Notes: a model not told the origin generated them from the letters alone. Positions 26,709 through 39,979 are shown, counted from the first letter of the stretch. The stretch is DNA of 64,000 nt from Streptomyces formicae (GCF_002556545.1 NZ_CP022685.1:2046001-2110000), one strand, 5' to 3'. Translations and numbers: made by a program.

Positions 26709-27986
26709 ATGAACACAGTGGGTCACGCGGACGCAAACGGCCTCGAACTGCGCCCATTCCGGGGGGTGCGCTACGTTCCCGAACGGGTCGGCAGTCTCGC
26801 CGCGGTGACCTCACCCCCGTACGACGTGGTCGTACGACCGGACGGCCTCCTCCACCTGGAATCCGCCGACCCGCACAACATCGTCCGCCTGATCCTCCCG
26901 CAGGCCACCACCCCGGCCGCCCGCAACCAGCAGGCCGCGGACACCCTCGGCAACTGGCTCGCGGAGGGCATCCTCGCCCCCGACACCGAGCCCAGCCTGT
27001 ACGTCTACGAACAGCACGACGGCGACATCCTGCAACGCGGCATCATCGGCACGCTGCGCCTCTCGGAGGCCGCGGAGGGCGTCGTCCTGCCGCACGAGGA
27101 CGTCATGCCGCACGTCGTCGAGGACCGCGCGGGCCTGATGCGCGCCACCTCCGCCAACCTGGAGCCGCTGCTCCTCACCTACCGCAGCGACGGCTCGGCG
27201 ACGGGCGCCCTGGGCGTCATCGAGCGCACCGCCCTGCGCGACCCGCTCCTCTCCACGACCACGGAAGACGGCTTCAGCCACCGCCTGTGGTCCGTGCGGG
27301 ACCCGGCCGAGATCGCCGAGATCGCGTCAGATCTCGCCCGCCACCAGGCCCTGATCGCGGACGGCCACCACCGCTGGGCGACCAATCTGCGGCTGCGCGC
27401 CGAGCACCCTTCGCCCAGCGCCTGGGACCACGGCCTCGTCCTCCTGGTCGACACGGCCCGCTATCCGCTGCGGGTCCGCGCCATCCACCGCTACCTGCAC
27501 CGCCTCCCGGTCGCCGACGCGCTCGCCGCCCTCGGCGACTCCTTCCGCGTACGCACGGTGGAAGGCCCCCTCGACCACGCGCTCGGCGCCCTGGCCGAGG
27601 CCGCGGGCAAGGGCAACGCGTTCGTCCTCGCGGGTGACGGCGCCTTCCACCTCATCGACCACCCGGCCCCCGACCTCCTCGCGCGCACGGTCCCCGCCGA
27701 CTTCCCCGAGGCATGGCGCACCCTGGACGCGACGGTCCTGCACGCCACGCTCCTCGACCACGTCTGGCGGATCCCCGACGACCCCGAGCACATCGCGTAC
27801 ATCCACGACACCGCGGCGACGGTCGAGAAGGCGGAGCGCGACGGCGGCACGGCGGTCCTGATGCACCCGGTCCGCGAGGAGGTCGTCCGCGACCTGGCCC
27901 GCCAGGGCGTCACGATGCCCCGCAAGTCCACGTCCTTCGGCCCCAAACCGGCCACCGGCCTGGTCCTGCGCAGCCTGGACTTCTGA
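26709..27986 (+). CDS. DUF1015 family protein
   Basis: A 425-residue cytoplasmic protein of the DUF1015 family, which is widespread but has no established reaction. The family start GLELRPFRGVRYVPERVGSLAAVTSPPYDVV is clear, as are SLYVYEQ, the HEDVMPHVVEDR segment, and ALIADGHHRWATNLRLRAE, whose invariant DGHHR resembles a catalytic or metal-binding site. Members are often found with serine or phosphoglycerate metabolism genes; no such link is visible here. The ATG at 26709 has a TACGAT hexamer just upstream and no Shine-Dalgarno, so the message could be leaderless. GTG 26718 is an alternative. Confidence 0.88.
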   Translation: MNTVGHADANGLELRPFRGVRYVPERVGSLAAVTSPPYDVVVRPDGLLHLESADPHNIVRLILPQATTPAARNQQAADTLGNWLAEGILAPDTEPSLYVYEQHDGDILQRGIIGTLRLSEAAEGVVLPHEDVMPHVVEDRAGLMRATSANLEPLLLTYRSDGSATGALGVIERTALRDPLLSTTTEDGFSHRLWSVRDPAEIAEIASDLARHQALIADGHHRWATNLRLRAEHPSPSAWDHGLVLLVDTARYPLRVRAIHRYLHRLPVADALAALGDSFRVRTVEGPLDHALGALAEAAGKGNAFVLAGDGAFHLIDHPAPDLLARTVPADFPEAWRTLDATVLHATLLDHVWRIPDDPEHIAYIHDTAATVEKAERDGGTAVLMHPVREEVVRDLARQGVTMPRKSTSFGPKPATGLVLRSLDF

Positions 27987-28013
27987 CCCCGGGCACCTTC
28001 CGGACCTACGACA

Positions 28014-28046
28014 ACGGGCGGGCCCCCCTCAGGGAGTCCCGCCCGT
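28014..28046. terminator. Hairpin between DUF1015 and the repeat protein
   Basis: ACGGGCGGG at 28014-28022 pairs with CCCGCCCGT at 28038-28046, with a further CCCCT/AGGG pairing inside. It separates two convergent genes and is probably used by both. Confidence 0.65.
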
Positions 28047-28066
28047 CTCAGCTTGCGCGAAGGACG

Positions 28067-30079
28067 TCAGTCCTTGTCGCCCTCGGCGCTCTTGTCGCCC
28101 TCGGCGTCGGAGGAGACCCGGCGCTCGACGACCTCGGCAACCTCGTCCGTCCCGTCGACCTCGTCGTCACCGAGCGCGTCGACGAACTCGACACCGTCCA
28201 GCTCGGCGAGCCGGTCGGAGGCGTCGGTGCTGCCGTCCTTGTCGGACTCGACGGCCTTGGCGAACCACTCGCGCGCCTCGGCCTCACGGCCCGCGGCCAG
28301 CAGCGCGTCGGCGTACGCGTACCGCAGTCGCGCCGTCCAGGGCTGCACGGAGTTCGCGGCCAGCTCGGGGCTCTGCAACGTGACGATGGCGGCATCGATC
28401 TGGTCCAGGTCGCGCCGGGCCCCCGCGGCCACGAGCCGCATCTCGACCTGACCGGCCTTGTCCAGCTTCTGCACCTCCGGCGCACCGGCCATCTCCAGCG
28501 CCTTCTCGGGCCGGCCGAGCCCACGCTCGCAGTCCGCCATGACGGGCCACAGCTCGACGCTGCCGGTCATCCGCCGCGCGGCACGGAACTCCGCCAGTGC
28601 CTCGCTGTACTTCTGGTTCGCGTACGCGGCGAAACCCGCTGCCTCACGCACGGCGGCGACCCTGGAGGCCAGCCGCAGCGCGATCCGCGAGTAGGCGTAC
28701 GCCTGCTCGGGGTCCTCGTCGATGAGCTTGGCGACCATCACCAGGTTCCTGGCGACGTCCTCCGCGAGCCCCTTGGGAAGGCTCTGCAGCTCCTGCTGCA
28801 CGTCCTTGTCGATCTCGTACCCGGTGACGTCGTCCGGGATCGGCAGCCGCCTGATGGGCTCGCGGTCACGGTCGTCGCGCCCGCGGTAGCCCCCGCGGTC
28901 GCCGTCGCGCCGGTCGTCCCTGCGGTCGTCACGCCGGTCATCACGCCCACGGAAGCCGCCTCGGTCGCCGCTGGAACGCCCGCCCCGGTCGTCACGGCGC
29001 GGCCCACGCCCGCGGTCGTCGCGCCCACGGTCGTCCCGACCCCGGAACCCGCCACCACCACGGTTGTCATCACGCCGGAAGCCACCGCGGTCGCCATCGC
29101 GCCGGTCGTCCCTGCGGTCGTCGCGCCGGTCGTCACGCCCACGGTAGCCACCGCGGTCGCCATCGCGACGGTCATCGCGACGGTCATCGCGACGATCGTC
29201 ACGGCGGTTGTCGTCTCGGCGGTCGTCGCTGCGGAAGGCGGGGCGGTCGCCGTCGCGGCGGAAGCCGGGACGGTCGCCATCACGCCGGAAGCCACCACGG
29301 TCGCCGCCACGGCTGTCCCCGCCGCGGTCGTCACGGCGGGGCCCGCTGGGACGGTCATCGCGCCGGAACGGCGGACGCCCGCCACCACCACGGTTGTCAT
29401 CACGCCCGCGGTAGCCACCACCACGGTTGTCATCGCGGCCACGGAAACCGCCACCACGGTTGTCATCACGACGGTCGTCACGGCGGTCATCGCGGCGATC
29501 GTCACGGCCACGGAAACCACCACGGTCGCCGCCACGGTTGTCGTCACGCCGGTCGTCACGCCCACGGAAACCGCCACCGCGGTTGTCGTCGCGACGGTTG
29601 TCGTCACGGCGGAAGCCACCACGGTCCGGACGGTCCCCGCCCCTGCGGTCGTCTCGGCGGTCGTCGCTGCGGAAGGCGGGGCGGTCGCCGTCGCGGCGGA
29701 AGCCGGGACGGTCACCATCACGCCGGAAGCCACCGCGGCTGTCGCCGCCGCGGTCGTCACGGCGGGGCCCGCTGGGACGGTCATCGCGCCGGAACGGCGG
29801 ACGGCCGCCACCACCACGGTTGTCATCACGCCCGCGGTAGCCACCACCACGGTTGTCGTCACGGCCACGGAAGCCGCCACCACGGTTGTCGTCACGACGG
29901 TCGTCACGCCGGTCATCGCGGCGATCGTCACGGCCACGGAAACCACCACGGTCGCCGCCGCGGTTGTCGTCACGCCGGTCGTTGTCCCGGCGCGGAGCAC
30001 CGCGGTACCCGCCCCGGTCGCCACCGTCCCGGCCGCGCTGGTCGCGCTCCGGTCGCTCGTCGGGAGAGTTGGTGGACAT
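28067..30079 (-). CDS. Arg/Asp/Gly-repeat protein with C-terminal TPR-like domain
   Basis: A 670-residue protein in two unlike halves. Residues 1 to about 408 consist almost wholly of R, D, G, N and some F/Y in repeats such as DNRGGGFRGR, DDRRDD and RRDGDRPGF, including many RGG-like motifs. This part is disordered and resembles RNA-binding RGG regions. Residues 35-117 and 177-259 are identical, a 426-base tandem duplication in the DNA. Residues about 410-640 are helical and TPR-like (LAEDVARNLVMVAKLIDEDPEQAYAYSRIA, YANQKYSEALAEFRAA, PEKALEMAG), and the C-terminus is acidic (VEFVDALGDDEVDGTDEV). ATG 30079 is preceded by AGGAGT. It lies directly downstream of the rRNA operon on the same strand, beyond the terminator. 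Function is unknown; RNA or ribosome association is inference. Confidence 0.88.
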   Translation of the reverse strand: MSTNSPDERPERDQRGRDGGDRGGYRGAPRRDNDRRDDNRGGDRGGFRGRDDRRDDRRDDRRDDNRGGGFRGRDDNRGGGYRGRDDNRGGGGRPPFRRDDRPSGPRRDDRGGDSRGGFRRDGDRPGFRRDGDRPAFRSDDRRDDRRGGDRPDRGGFRRDDNRRDDNRGGGFRGRDDRRDDNRGGDRGGFRGRDDRRDDRRDDRRDDNRGGGFRGRDDNRGGGYRGRDDNRGGGGRPPFRRDDRPSGPRRDDRGGDSRGGDRGGFRRDGDRPGFRRDGDRPAFRSDDRRDDNRRDDRRDDRRDDRRDGDRGGYRGRDDRRDDRRDDRRDGDRGGFRRDDNRGGGGFRGRDDRGRDDRGRGPRRDDRGGRSSGDRGGFRGRDDRRDDRRDDRRDGDRGGYRGRDDRDREPIRRLPIPDDVTGYEIDKDVQQELQSLPKGLAEDVARNLVMVAKLIDEDPEQAYAYSRIALRLASRVAAVREAAGFAAYANQKYSEALAEFRAARRMTGSVELWPVMADCERGLGRPEKALEMAGAPEVQKLDKAGQVEMRLVAAGARRDLDQIDAAIVTLQSPELAANSVQPWTARLRYAYADALLAAGREAEAREWFAKAVESDKDGSTDASDRLAELDGVEFVDALGDDEVDGTDEVAEVVERRVSSDAEGDKSAEGDKD
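29210..29977 (-). repeat. Intragenic tandem duplication of period 426 bases
   Basis: 29648-29977 and 29210-29551 encode the same repeat block of about 110 residues, identical for the first 83 and then differing by a four-residue DRGG insertion. Smaller 9-12 base repeats pervade 28860-30050. Such an array can expand or contract by recombination and is easily misassembled. Confidence 0.85.
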
Positions 30080-30153
30080 CGGTGACTCCTAGTCTTCGGT
30101 ACCGCAGTCATTCTCGCGCAGCCGGGATGCCGGCGCGCTTCGACAAAAACAAA

Positions 30154-30195
30154 AGGACCCCTGGTCCCAGCGTGGACGCTGGGACCAGGGGTCCT
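30154..30195 (-). terminator. Intrinsic terminator of the rRNA operon
   Basis: Perfect 19-bp stem (arms 30154-30172 and 30177-30195) with a 4-base loop, followed in the transcribed direction by TTTTGTTTTTGTC. It begins ten bases beyond the 5S gene and is the strongest U-tract terminator in the window besides the one at 38161. Confidence 0.93.
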
Positions 30196-30204
30196 CCAAA
30201 AATT

Positions 30205-30323
30205 GTTCGGCGGCGTCCTACTCTCCCACAGGGTCCCCCCTGCAGTACCATCGGCGCTTTGAGGCTTAGCTTCCGGGTTCGGAATGTAACCGGGCGTTTC
30301 CCTCACGCTATGACCACCGAAAC
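30205..30323 (-). rRNA. rrf: 5S ribosomal RNA
   Basis: About 119 bases. Read on the minus strand it starts GTTTCGGTGGTCATAGCGTG and ends AGTAGGACGCCGCCGAAC, the usual Streptomyces 5S termini, which pair with each other to form helix I. CCGAACCCGGAAGCTAAGC in the middle is the conserved loop region. Ends are accurate to a few bases. Confidence 0.95.
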
Positions 30324-30441
30324 CCTATGAATTATCCAGCGAAATCGCCGGATCTCAAACAGGGCAGCGAACAAGCACACTCTTCAATTAATTAGTGACG
30401 CTGTTCAGCCGACACAACTGTTCGTTGTTTCAGAACCAACA

Positions 30442-30456
30442 CAGTGGACGCGAGCA
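30442..30456 (-). other. 23S rRNA processing stalk, 3' arm
   Basis: CAGTGGACGCGAGCA here is the exact reverse complement of 33588-33602 on the far side of the 23S gene. The two form the 15-bp stem expected to be cut by RNase III during maturation. Confidence 0.8.
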
Positions 30457-30459
30457 ACT

Positions 30460-35406
<4,947 letters not shown>

Positions 35407-35971
35407 TGTGTACCGGTAATCCGGTGCGACACCACGAGAGCGGAACCAAGGAGAGGAATAATCCCCCCGGTTCACAGCGTCCTCGCTGTGCTGCCTGCAC
35501 GAACCTCAAGGGCCGTACAGGACTTTTTCAAAGGAACCTCAACTCACCGAAGTGAGTCGGGGTATCAACATATCTGGCGTTGACTTTTGGCACGCTGTTG
35601 AGTTCTCAAGGAACGGACGCTTCCTTTGTACTCACCCGCAGAACATTCTCTGGGGCTTTCCTCCGGGCGCTTCCCTTCGGTATTTCGTGTTTCCAACCTT
35701 ACCAGATCCGTTTTCCGTTCCGTTTCCGGTTCGGATTTCATTTCCGGTGGCCGTTGGAGGGCCTTTGCCTTTCGGCGTGTTCACTACTTTAGCGGATTCC
35801 CTCCGCAACTCATAATCGAGTTCCGCGAGTTCGAATTTCGACATGCGAGCATGCGAAATAAGCCCCCGCCGAGGGGAAGTCGTAGGTAGTGGTTGGCCGC
35901 CTCCGGCTGTCAGCAGATTGCTGTGACCGGTTCAGCGGCTCGGACTACATTACGGATGCCCCAAGGACGCG
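35407..35971 (-). promoter_or_regulatory. rRNA operon promoter and leader region
   Basis: 565 AT-richer bases upstream of 16S. A good sigma-HrdB-type promoter reads TTGACG (35970-35975) and TAATGT (35947-35952) with a 17-base spacer on the minus strand; a second -10-like TAAAGT lies at 35786-35791, suggesting several tandem promoters as usual for Streptomyces rrn. The leader contains TTGAGAACTCAACAGCGTGC (near 35590-35610), a conserved actinobacterial rrn leader element with a boxA-like core, and a GACTCACTTCGGTGAGTT hairpin near 35540-35557. No gene is present. Confidence 0.75.
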
Positions 35972-36613
35972 TCAAGTTCGTCGACGCCTGGGCGTATGGG
36001 CCCGATAAGGGCTCACCGTAGGGTCGTTGGCGATCCAGAAGCGCCACGGGTGGACGCCGCCCTCCCCCGATACGCCCGTCCGGGGTCCGCTCCTGACCTG
36101 GTCGGGGTGGGCCGGAGTGCCGGACAGGACGGTGAACGGGGAGTCCGGGTCGCCACAGGCGTCGCTGCCGTTGAGGCTCCGGTCCACATCGAGGGCCGTG
36201 GCCAGGCGCGCGGGGCCTTTGGCCAGTTCCTTGTCGTTACGGGCCGAGAGTCGACGTTTGCGGGCCAGCTCGTCGCCCTCGGTGATCTCTCCCGCGCGGA
36301 GCAGGACCGCGCTCGCCATGCCCGGTGGACCGCAGACCAGGTTCATGCAGTGCCACATGCCGTAGGTGAAGTAGACGTACACGTGTCCTGGCTCTTCGAA
36401 CATCACGCCGTTGCGCGCGGTGCGACCGCGATAGGCGTGGGAGCCGGGGTCGACCTCCCCCGCGTACGCCTCCACCTCTGTCAGGCGGAGTTCGATCGGA
36501 CCGTCCTGCGAGTCGCGTACGAGGACGCGCCCCAGCAGATCCGGGGCCACGTCCAGGACGGGCCGGTCGAAGAAGTCACGGGTCAGGGGCGTACGGTCAG
36601 GGGCCGCGATCAT
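35972..36613 (-). CDS. 3-methyladenine DNA glycosylase (AAG/MPG family)
   Basis: Removes alkylated bases such as 3-methyladenine and hypoxanthine to begin base-excision repair. The 213-residue length fits the AAG family. [26 protein letters not shown] contains the catalytic Glu and the RxxxN lesion-pocket motif, [20 protein letters not shown] the intercalating Tyr loop, and [13 protein letters not shown] the C-terminal signature. The C-terminus is a basic RRRRT tail whose stop codon overlaps the -35 box of the rRNA promoter at 35970-35975. Start ATG 36613 begins [15 protein letters not shown]. Confidence 0.94.
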   Translation of the reverse strand: MIAAPDRTPLTRDFFDRPVLDVAPDLLGRVLVRDSQDGPIELRLTEVEAYAGEVDPGSHAYRGRTARNGVMFEEPGHVYVYFTYGMWHCMNLVCGPPGMASAVLLRAGEITEGDELARKRRLSARNDKELAKGPARLATALDVDRSLNGSDACGDPDSPFTVLSGTPAHPDQVRSGPRTGVSGEGGVHPWRFWIANDPTVSPYRAHTPRRRRT

Positions 36614-36773
36614 GTCGTACGAGCGTAGTGCACCCGTCCTGTGGGCACGCGTGGTCTTCGGACCGCTCGATTGACGGGTGAGGGCGCGGAACCGGGCACG
36701 GTCCCCTCGCGTTTGTACCGATCAAGGATTCAAGTCGAGACGAGCCACAGGCGGCGGCCTGGGGAGGAGTGTC

Positions 36774-37556
36774 ATGGGGTTCAAGAAGCTGCTCGCGAGT
36801 CTGGGGGCCGGTGGTGCCTCGGTCGAGACCGTGCTGACCGAGGTCAACGTGGTGCCGGGCGGCGTGGTCCAGGGCGAGGTCCGGATCCAGGGCGGGTCCG
36901 TGGACCAGGAGATCGAAGGACTCTCCGTGGGCCTGCAGGCCCGGGTCGAGGTCGAGGGGAACGACCAGGAGACCGAGCAGGACATCGAGTTCACCAAGGT
37001 GCGGCTCGGTGGCGCCTTCACCCTGCGGGCAGGACAGGTGCACGCGGTGCCCTTCGGCCTGGAGATCCCGTGGGAGACGCCGGTCACGAGCATCGACGGG
37101 CAGCAGCTGCGCGGCATGAACATCGGTGTGACCACCGAGCTGGAGATCGCGCGCGCCGTGGACTCGGGCGACCTCGACCCGATCAACGTGCACCCGCTGC
37201 CCGCGCAGCAGGCCATCCTCGACGCCTTCATCCAGCTGGGCTTCCGCTTCAAGAGCGCGGACATGGAGCGCGGCCACATCCGCGGTACGCGGCAGAAGCT
37301 GCCGTTCTACCAGGAGATCGAGTTCTTCCCGCCGCAGCAGTACCGCGGTCTCAACCAGGTCGAGTTGAGCTTCGTCGCGGACGACCGCGAGATGGACGTC
37401 GTCCTGGAGATGGACAAGAAGCCGGGTCTGTTCAGCGAGGGCAGTGACTCGTTCCGCTCGTTCCAGGTCGGTCTCAACGACTTCCAGGGCACGGACTGGG
37501 CGGCGTACCTCAACGAGTGGCTGTCCCAGGTCGGCAGCAAGCGCAACTGGTTCTAG
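36774..37556 (+). CDS. Spo0M-like sporulation-control protein
   Basis: A 260-residue soluble protein of the Spo0M/arrestin-like family. It starts MGFKKLLASLGAGGASVETVL, typical of Spo0M, followed by two beta-sandwich halves with VVPGGVVQGEVRIQGGSVDQEIEGLSVGL and the later FKSADMERGHIRG. In Bacillus, Spo0M modulates sporulation initiation and cell shape; the role in Streptomyces is not established. The start at ATG 36774 has GGAGGAG four bases upstream. The C-terminal 30 residues (GLNDFQGTDWAAYLNEWLSQVG) are helical. The PEBP gene follows 48 bases later on the same strand. Confidence 0.9.
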   Translation: MGFKKLLASLGAGGASVETVLTEVNVVPGGVVQGEVRIQGGSVDQEIEGLSVGLQARVEVEGNDQETEQDIEFTKVRLGGAFTLRAGQVHAVPFGLEIPWETPVTSIDGQQLRGMNIGVTTELEIARAVDSGDLDPINVHPLPAQQAILDAFIQLGFRFKSADMERGHIRGTRQKLPFYQEIEFFPPQQYRGLNQVELSFVADDREMDVVLEMDKKPGLFSEGSDSFRSFQVGLNDFQGTDWAAYLNEWLSQVGSKRNWF

Positions 37557-37604
37557 GCTCGGAGAGGATCAGCGAGGACCAGCAACCAACCAGGAGGTGC
37601 CGAC

Positions 37605-38144
37605 GTGACCGAGCTCAAGAGGCCGCCGCTTCCCCATGACTTCCATCCGCCCGTGCCGTCGTTCACGGTCGTGAGCGAGGACTTCGAGCCGGGGGCGGTC
37701 CTTAAGGACGCTCACGTCTACGCGGCCGGGAACACCTCGCCGCAGCTGCGGTGGGAGGGCTTCCCGCCGGAGACCAAAAGCTTCGCCGTGACGTGCTTCG
37801 ACCCGGACGCCCCTACGGGCAGCGGGTTCTGGCACTGGACCGTCTTCGACATCCCGGTGTCGGTGACGGAGCTGCCCGGTGGCGCGGGCAGCGGCACATT
37901 CGAAGGACTGCCCGCGGGCGCGGTGCAGGTGCGCAACGACTACGGGACGAAGGACTTCGGGGGCGCCGCCCCGCCGCCCGGCGATCCGGCCCACCGCTAT
38001 GTGTTCACCGTGTACGCGGTGGACCAGGAGAAGCTGGGTCCCGACTCGGACGCCTCGCCCGCGGTCGTCGGGTTCAACCTCCGGTTCCACACGCTGGCGC
38101 GCGCGCAGGTGCTCGCGGAGTACGCGGCCCCCGCGGAGAACTGA
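37605..38144 (+). CDS. YbhB/YbcL-type PEBP family protein
   Basis: A 179-residue phosphatidylethanolamine-binding-like protein (Raf kinase inhibitor homologue). It has the anion-pocket motifs [36 protein letters not shown] and [29 protein letters not shown] with the conserved DPDAP and GPxPP-H-like regions. The GTG start at 37605 is preceded by AGGAGG at seven bases. No signal peptide, so cytoplasmic. The ligand and role in bacteria are uncertain. A strong terminator follows. Confidence 0.94.
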   Translation: MTELKRPPLPHDFHPPVPSFTVVSEDFEPGAVLKDAHVYAAGNTSPQLRWEGFPPETKSFAVTCFDPDAPTGSGFWHWTVFDIPVSVTELPGGAGSGTFEGLPAGAVQVRNDYGTKDFGGAAPPPGDPAHRYVFTVYAVDQEKLGPDSDASPAVVGFNLRFHTLARAQVLAEYAAPAEN

Positions 38145-38160
38145 GCGTTCATCGGTTGTT

Positions 38161-38207
38161 TGCCCGTCTCTGGTCATGGAAGTGATCAGAGACGGGCATT
38201 TTTTATT
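38161..38207 (+). terminator. Rho-independent terminator after the PEBP gene
   Basis: Fifteen-bp stem with one G-U pair (arms 38161-38175 and 38184-38198), 8-base loop, followed by TTTTTTATT at 38199-38207. An unusually classical terminator for this GC content. Confidence 0.93.
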
Positions 38208-38294
38208 GCGTTGTCCATCCCGGCGTGCCCGGCCAGAGTTGATCCCAGCCCGCCAGGCGGTGGGCCGGTGTGCATACGGGAGGTGGGCAGGTTG

Positions 38295-38801
38295 ATGCGG
38301 GACACGCTGGTGCTGAACGCGAGCTTCGAGCCGCTCTCGACGGTGTCGCTCAACCGAGCCGTCGTTCTGGTGCTCCAGGACAAGGCCGTGGTCGAGCACG
38401 CCCACCCCGGACTGCGCGTGCGCGCCGCGGCGATCGACATCCCGGTGCCGCGGGTGATCAGGCTCTGCCGGTATGTCCGGGTGCCGTTCCGAAGACAGGC
38501 TCCATGGTCCAGGCGGGGTGTGCTGGTCAGGGACGGGCACCGGTGCGCGTACTGCGGCAGGCGCGCCACGACGGTCGACCACGTGGTGCCCCGGTCGCAG
38601 GGCGGCGCGGACTCCTGGCTGAACACGGTGGCTTCGTGCGCGATGGACAATCACCGCAAGGCGAACCGGACGCCGGACGAGGCAGGCATGCCGTTGTTGC
38701 GGCAGCCCTTCGAGCCGACGCCCGCGGATGCGATGCTCTTGTCTCTTGGGCGGAATGAGTTGGCCTCGTTGCCCGAGTGGCTGGCTCAGCCTGCGGCGTA
38801 G
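38295..38801 (+). CDS. HNH endonuclease
   Basis: A 168-residue protein with a typical HNH fold: two CxxC pairs (CAYCG and the later Cys), the DHVVPRSQGG core with the catalytic His, and NTVASCAMDNHRKANRTPDEAGM. The N-terminal 70 residues (LVLNASFEPLSTVSLNRAVVLVLQDKAVV) are characteristic of a widespread actinobacterial and cyanobacterial HNH subfamily found outside phages, whose role is unknown. ATG 38295 is the best start; GGGAGG lies about 13 bases upstream. Not part of a restriction system by context. Confidence 0.9.
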   Translation: MRDTLVLNASFEPLSTVSLNRAVVLVLQDKAVVEHAHPGLRVRAAAIDIPVPRVIRLCRYVRVPFRRQAPWSRRGVLVRDGHRCAYCGRRATTVDHVVPRSQGGADSWLNTVASCAMDNHRKANRTPDEAGMPLLRQPFEPTPADAMLLSLGRNELASLPEWLAQPAA

Positions 38802-38862
38802 GGCTCCGTGCCCGCCGTGTCGGTCACCGGCCGTTGCTCGGCCGCAGCTTGTTCTGGGCTGG

Positions 38863-38885
38863 TCGCGCAGTTCCCCGCGCCCCTA
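38863..38885. repeat. Dispersed 23-base intergenic element, copy 2
   Basis: Identical to 14703-14725. Here it lies between two convergent genes, immediately before the terminator hairpin, whose arms repeat its CCCCGCGCCCC core. Confidence 0.8.
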
Positions 38886-38888
38886 GAA

Positions 38889-38924
38889 CAGAACCCCGCG
38901 CCCCCTGAGGGGCGCGGGGTTCTG
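38889..38924. terminator. Bidirectional hairpin between HNH and slipin genes
   Basis: Perfect 16-bp stem (CAGAACCCCGCGCCCC and its complement) with loop CTGA, between convergent genes. Confidence 0.85.
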
Positions 38925-38932
38925 TCATCACG

Positions 38933-39871
38933 TCAGTCGATCTTCGGCTGTTCGCGGCGCTCCTTGCCGGAGGCGCCGCCGCTCGGACCGCCGCCCATCG
39001 GGCCGAAGTTGCCGAGGGCGCCGCCCAGGCCCTTGAGGGCGTCGCCGATCTCGCTGGGCACGATCCAGAGCTTGTTCGCGTCGCCCTCGGCGATCTTCGG
39101 GAGCATCTGGAGGTACTGGTAGGAGAGGAGCTTCTGGTCCGGGTCTCCGGCGTGGATGGACTCGAAGACCGTACGGATCGCCTGGGCCTCGCCCTCCGCG
39201 CGCAGTGCCGCGGCCTTGGCCTCACCTTCGGCGCGCAGGATCGCGGACTGCTTCTCACCCTCGGCGCGCAGGATCTCCGACTGTCGTACACCTTCGGCCT
39301 GGAGGATCGCGGCGCGCTTGTCCCGGTCGGCGCGCATCTGCTTCTCCATCGAGTCCTGGATGGAGGTCGGCGGCTCGATCGCCTTGAGCTCGACGCGGTT
39401 GACGCGGATGCCCCACTTGCCGGTGGCCTCGTCGAGGACGCCGCGCAGGGCCGCGTTGATCTCCTCGCGGGAGGTCAGGGTGCGCTCCAGGTCCATGCCA
39501 CCGATGATGTTGCGCAGGGTGGTGACGGTGAGTTGCTCGATCGCCTGGATGTAGCTGGCGACCTCGTACGTCGCGGCCCGCGCGTCGGTCACCTGGTAGT
39601 AGATGACGGTGTCGATGTTGACCACCAGGTTGTCCTGGGTGATCACCGGCTGCGGCGGGAACGGGACGACCTGCTCACGCAGGTCGATGCGGTTGCGGAT
39701 CGAGTCGATGAACGGGACGACGATGTTCAGTCCCGCGTTCAGCGTGCGGGTGTAGCGCCCGAACCGCTCGACGATGGCGGCGCTGGCCTGCGGGATGACC
39801 TGGATGGTCTTGATCAGGGCGATGAAGACCAGCACCACCAGAATGATCAGGACGATGACGATTGGCCCCAT
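38933..39871 (-). CDS. SPFH/band-7 (slipin/stomatin-like) membrane protein
   Basis: A 312-residue protein anchored by one N-terminal hydrophobic helix (about 2-24, IVIVLIILVVLVFIALIKTI), followed by a band-7 domain: VERFGRYTRTLNAGLNIVVPFIDSIRNRIDLREQVVPFPPQPVITQDNL is the stomatin/QmcA signature. Residues 195-245 form a coiled coil of Arg/Glu/Ala repeats (ILRAEGEKQSAILRAEGEAKAAALRAEG). These proteins form large oligomeric membrane rings and organise microdomains or proteases. The NfeD gene lies 108 bases upstream on the same strand, the classical slipin-NfeD pairing. Confidence 0.95.
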   Translation of the reverse strand: MGPIVIVLIILVVLVFIALIKTIQVIPQASAAIVERFGRYTRTLNAGLNIVVPFIDSIRNRIDLREQVVPFPPQPVITQDNLVVNIDTVIYYQVTDARAATYEVASYIQAIEQLTVTTLRNIIGGMDLERTLTSREEINAALRGVLDEATGKWGIRVNRVELKAIEPPTSIQDSMEKQMRADRDKRAAILQAEGVRQSEILRAEGEKQSAILRAEGEAKAAALRAEGEAQAIRTVFESIHAGDPDQKLLSYQYLQMLPKIAEGDANKLWIVPSEIGDALKGLGGALGNFGPMGGGPSGGASGKERREQPKID

Positions 39872-39979
39872 CGTGACTCCCCGTACCCTTCATGCCTCGG
39901 TGTTCCGGAACGATCCCGCGTCGTCGGCGAAGATCTTGCTGGTCGAGTCTGTCAGACCATCGCACCGCCCGTGGGGCAA

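Noticed and set aside
29210..29977. CRISPR-like array because of regular short repeats
   Set aside because: The repeats are in frame, encode a continuous protein, and have no constant repeat/unique spacer pattern; no cas genes are nearby.
27713..30085. A 790-codon plus-strand frame antisense to the repeat protein, encoding Thr/Val/Ala-rich repeats
   Set aside because: It has no ribosome site at a sensible start, runs over the DUF1015 gene in another frame, and is the expected low-complexity shadow of a repetitive GC-rich coding sequence.
28738..30306. A 522-codon minus-strand frame overlapping the repeat protein
   Set aside because: It reads through the rRNA terminator and 5S gene and consists of Val/Thr/Ala repeats; a frame shadow of the repeat gene.
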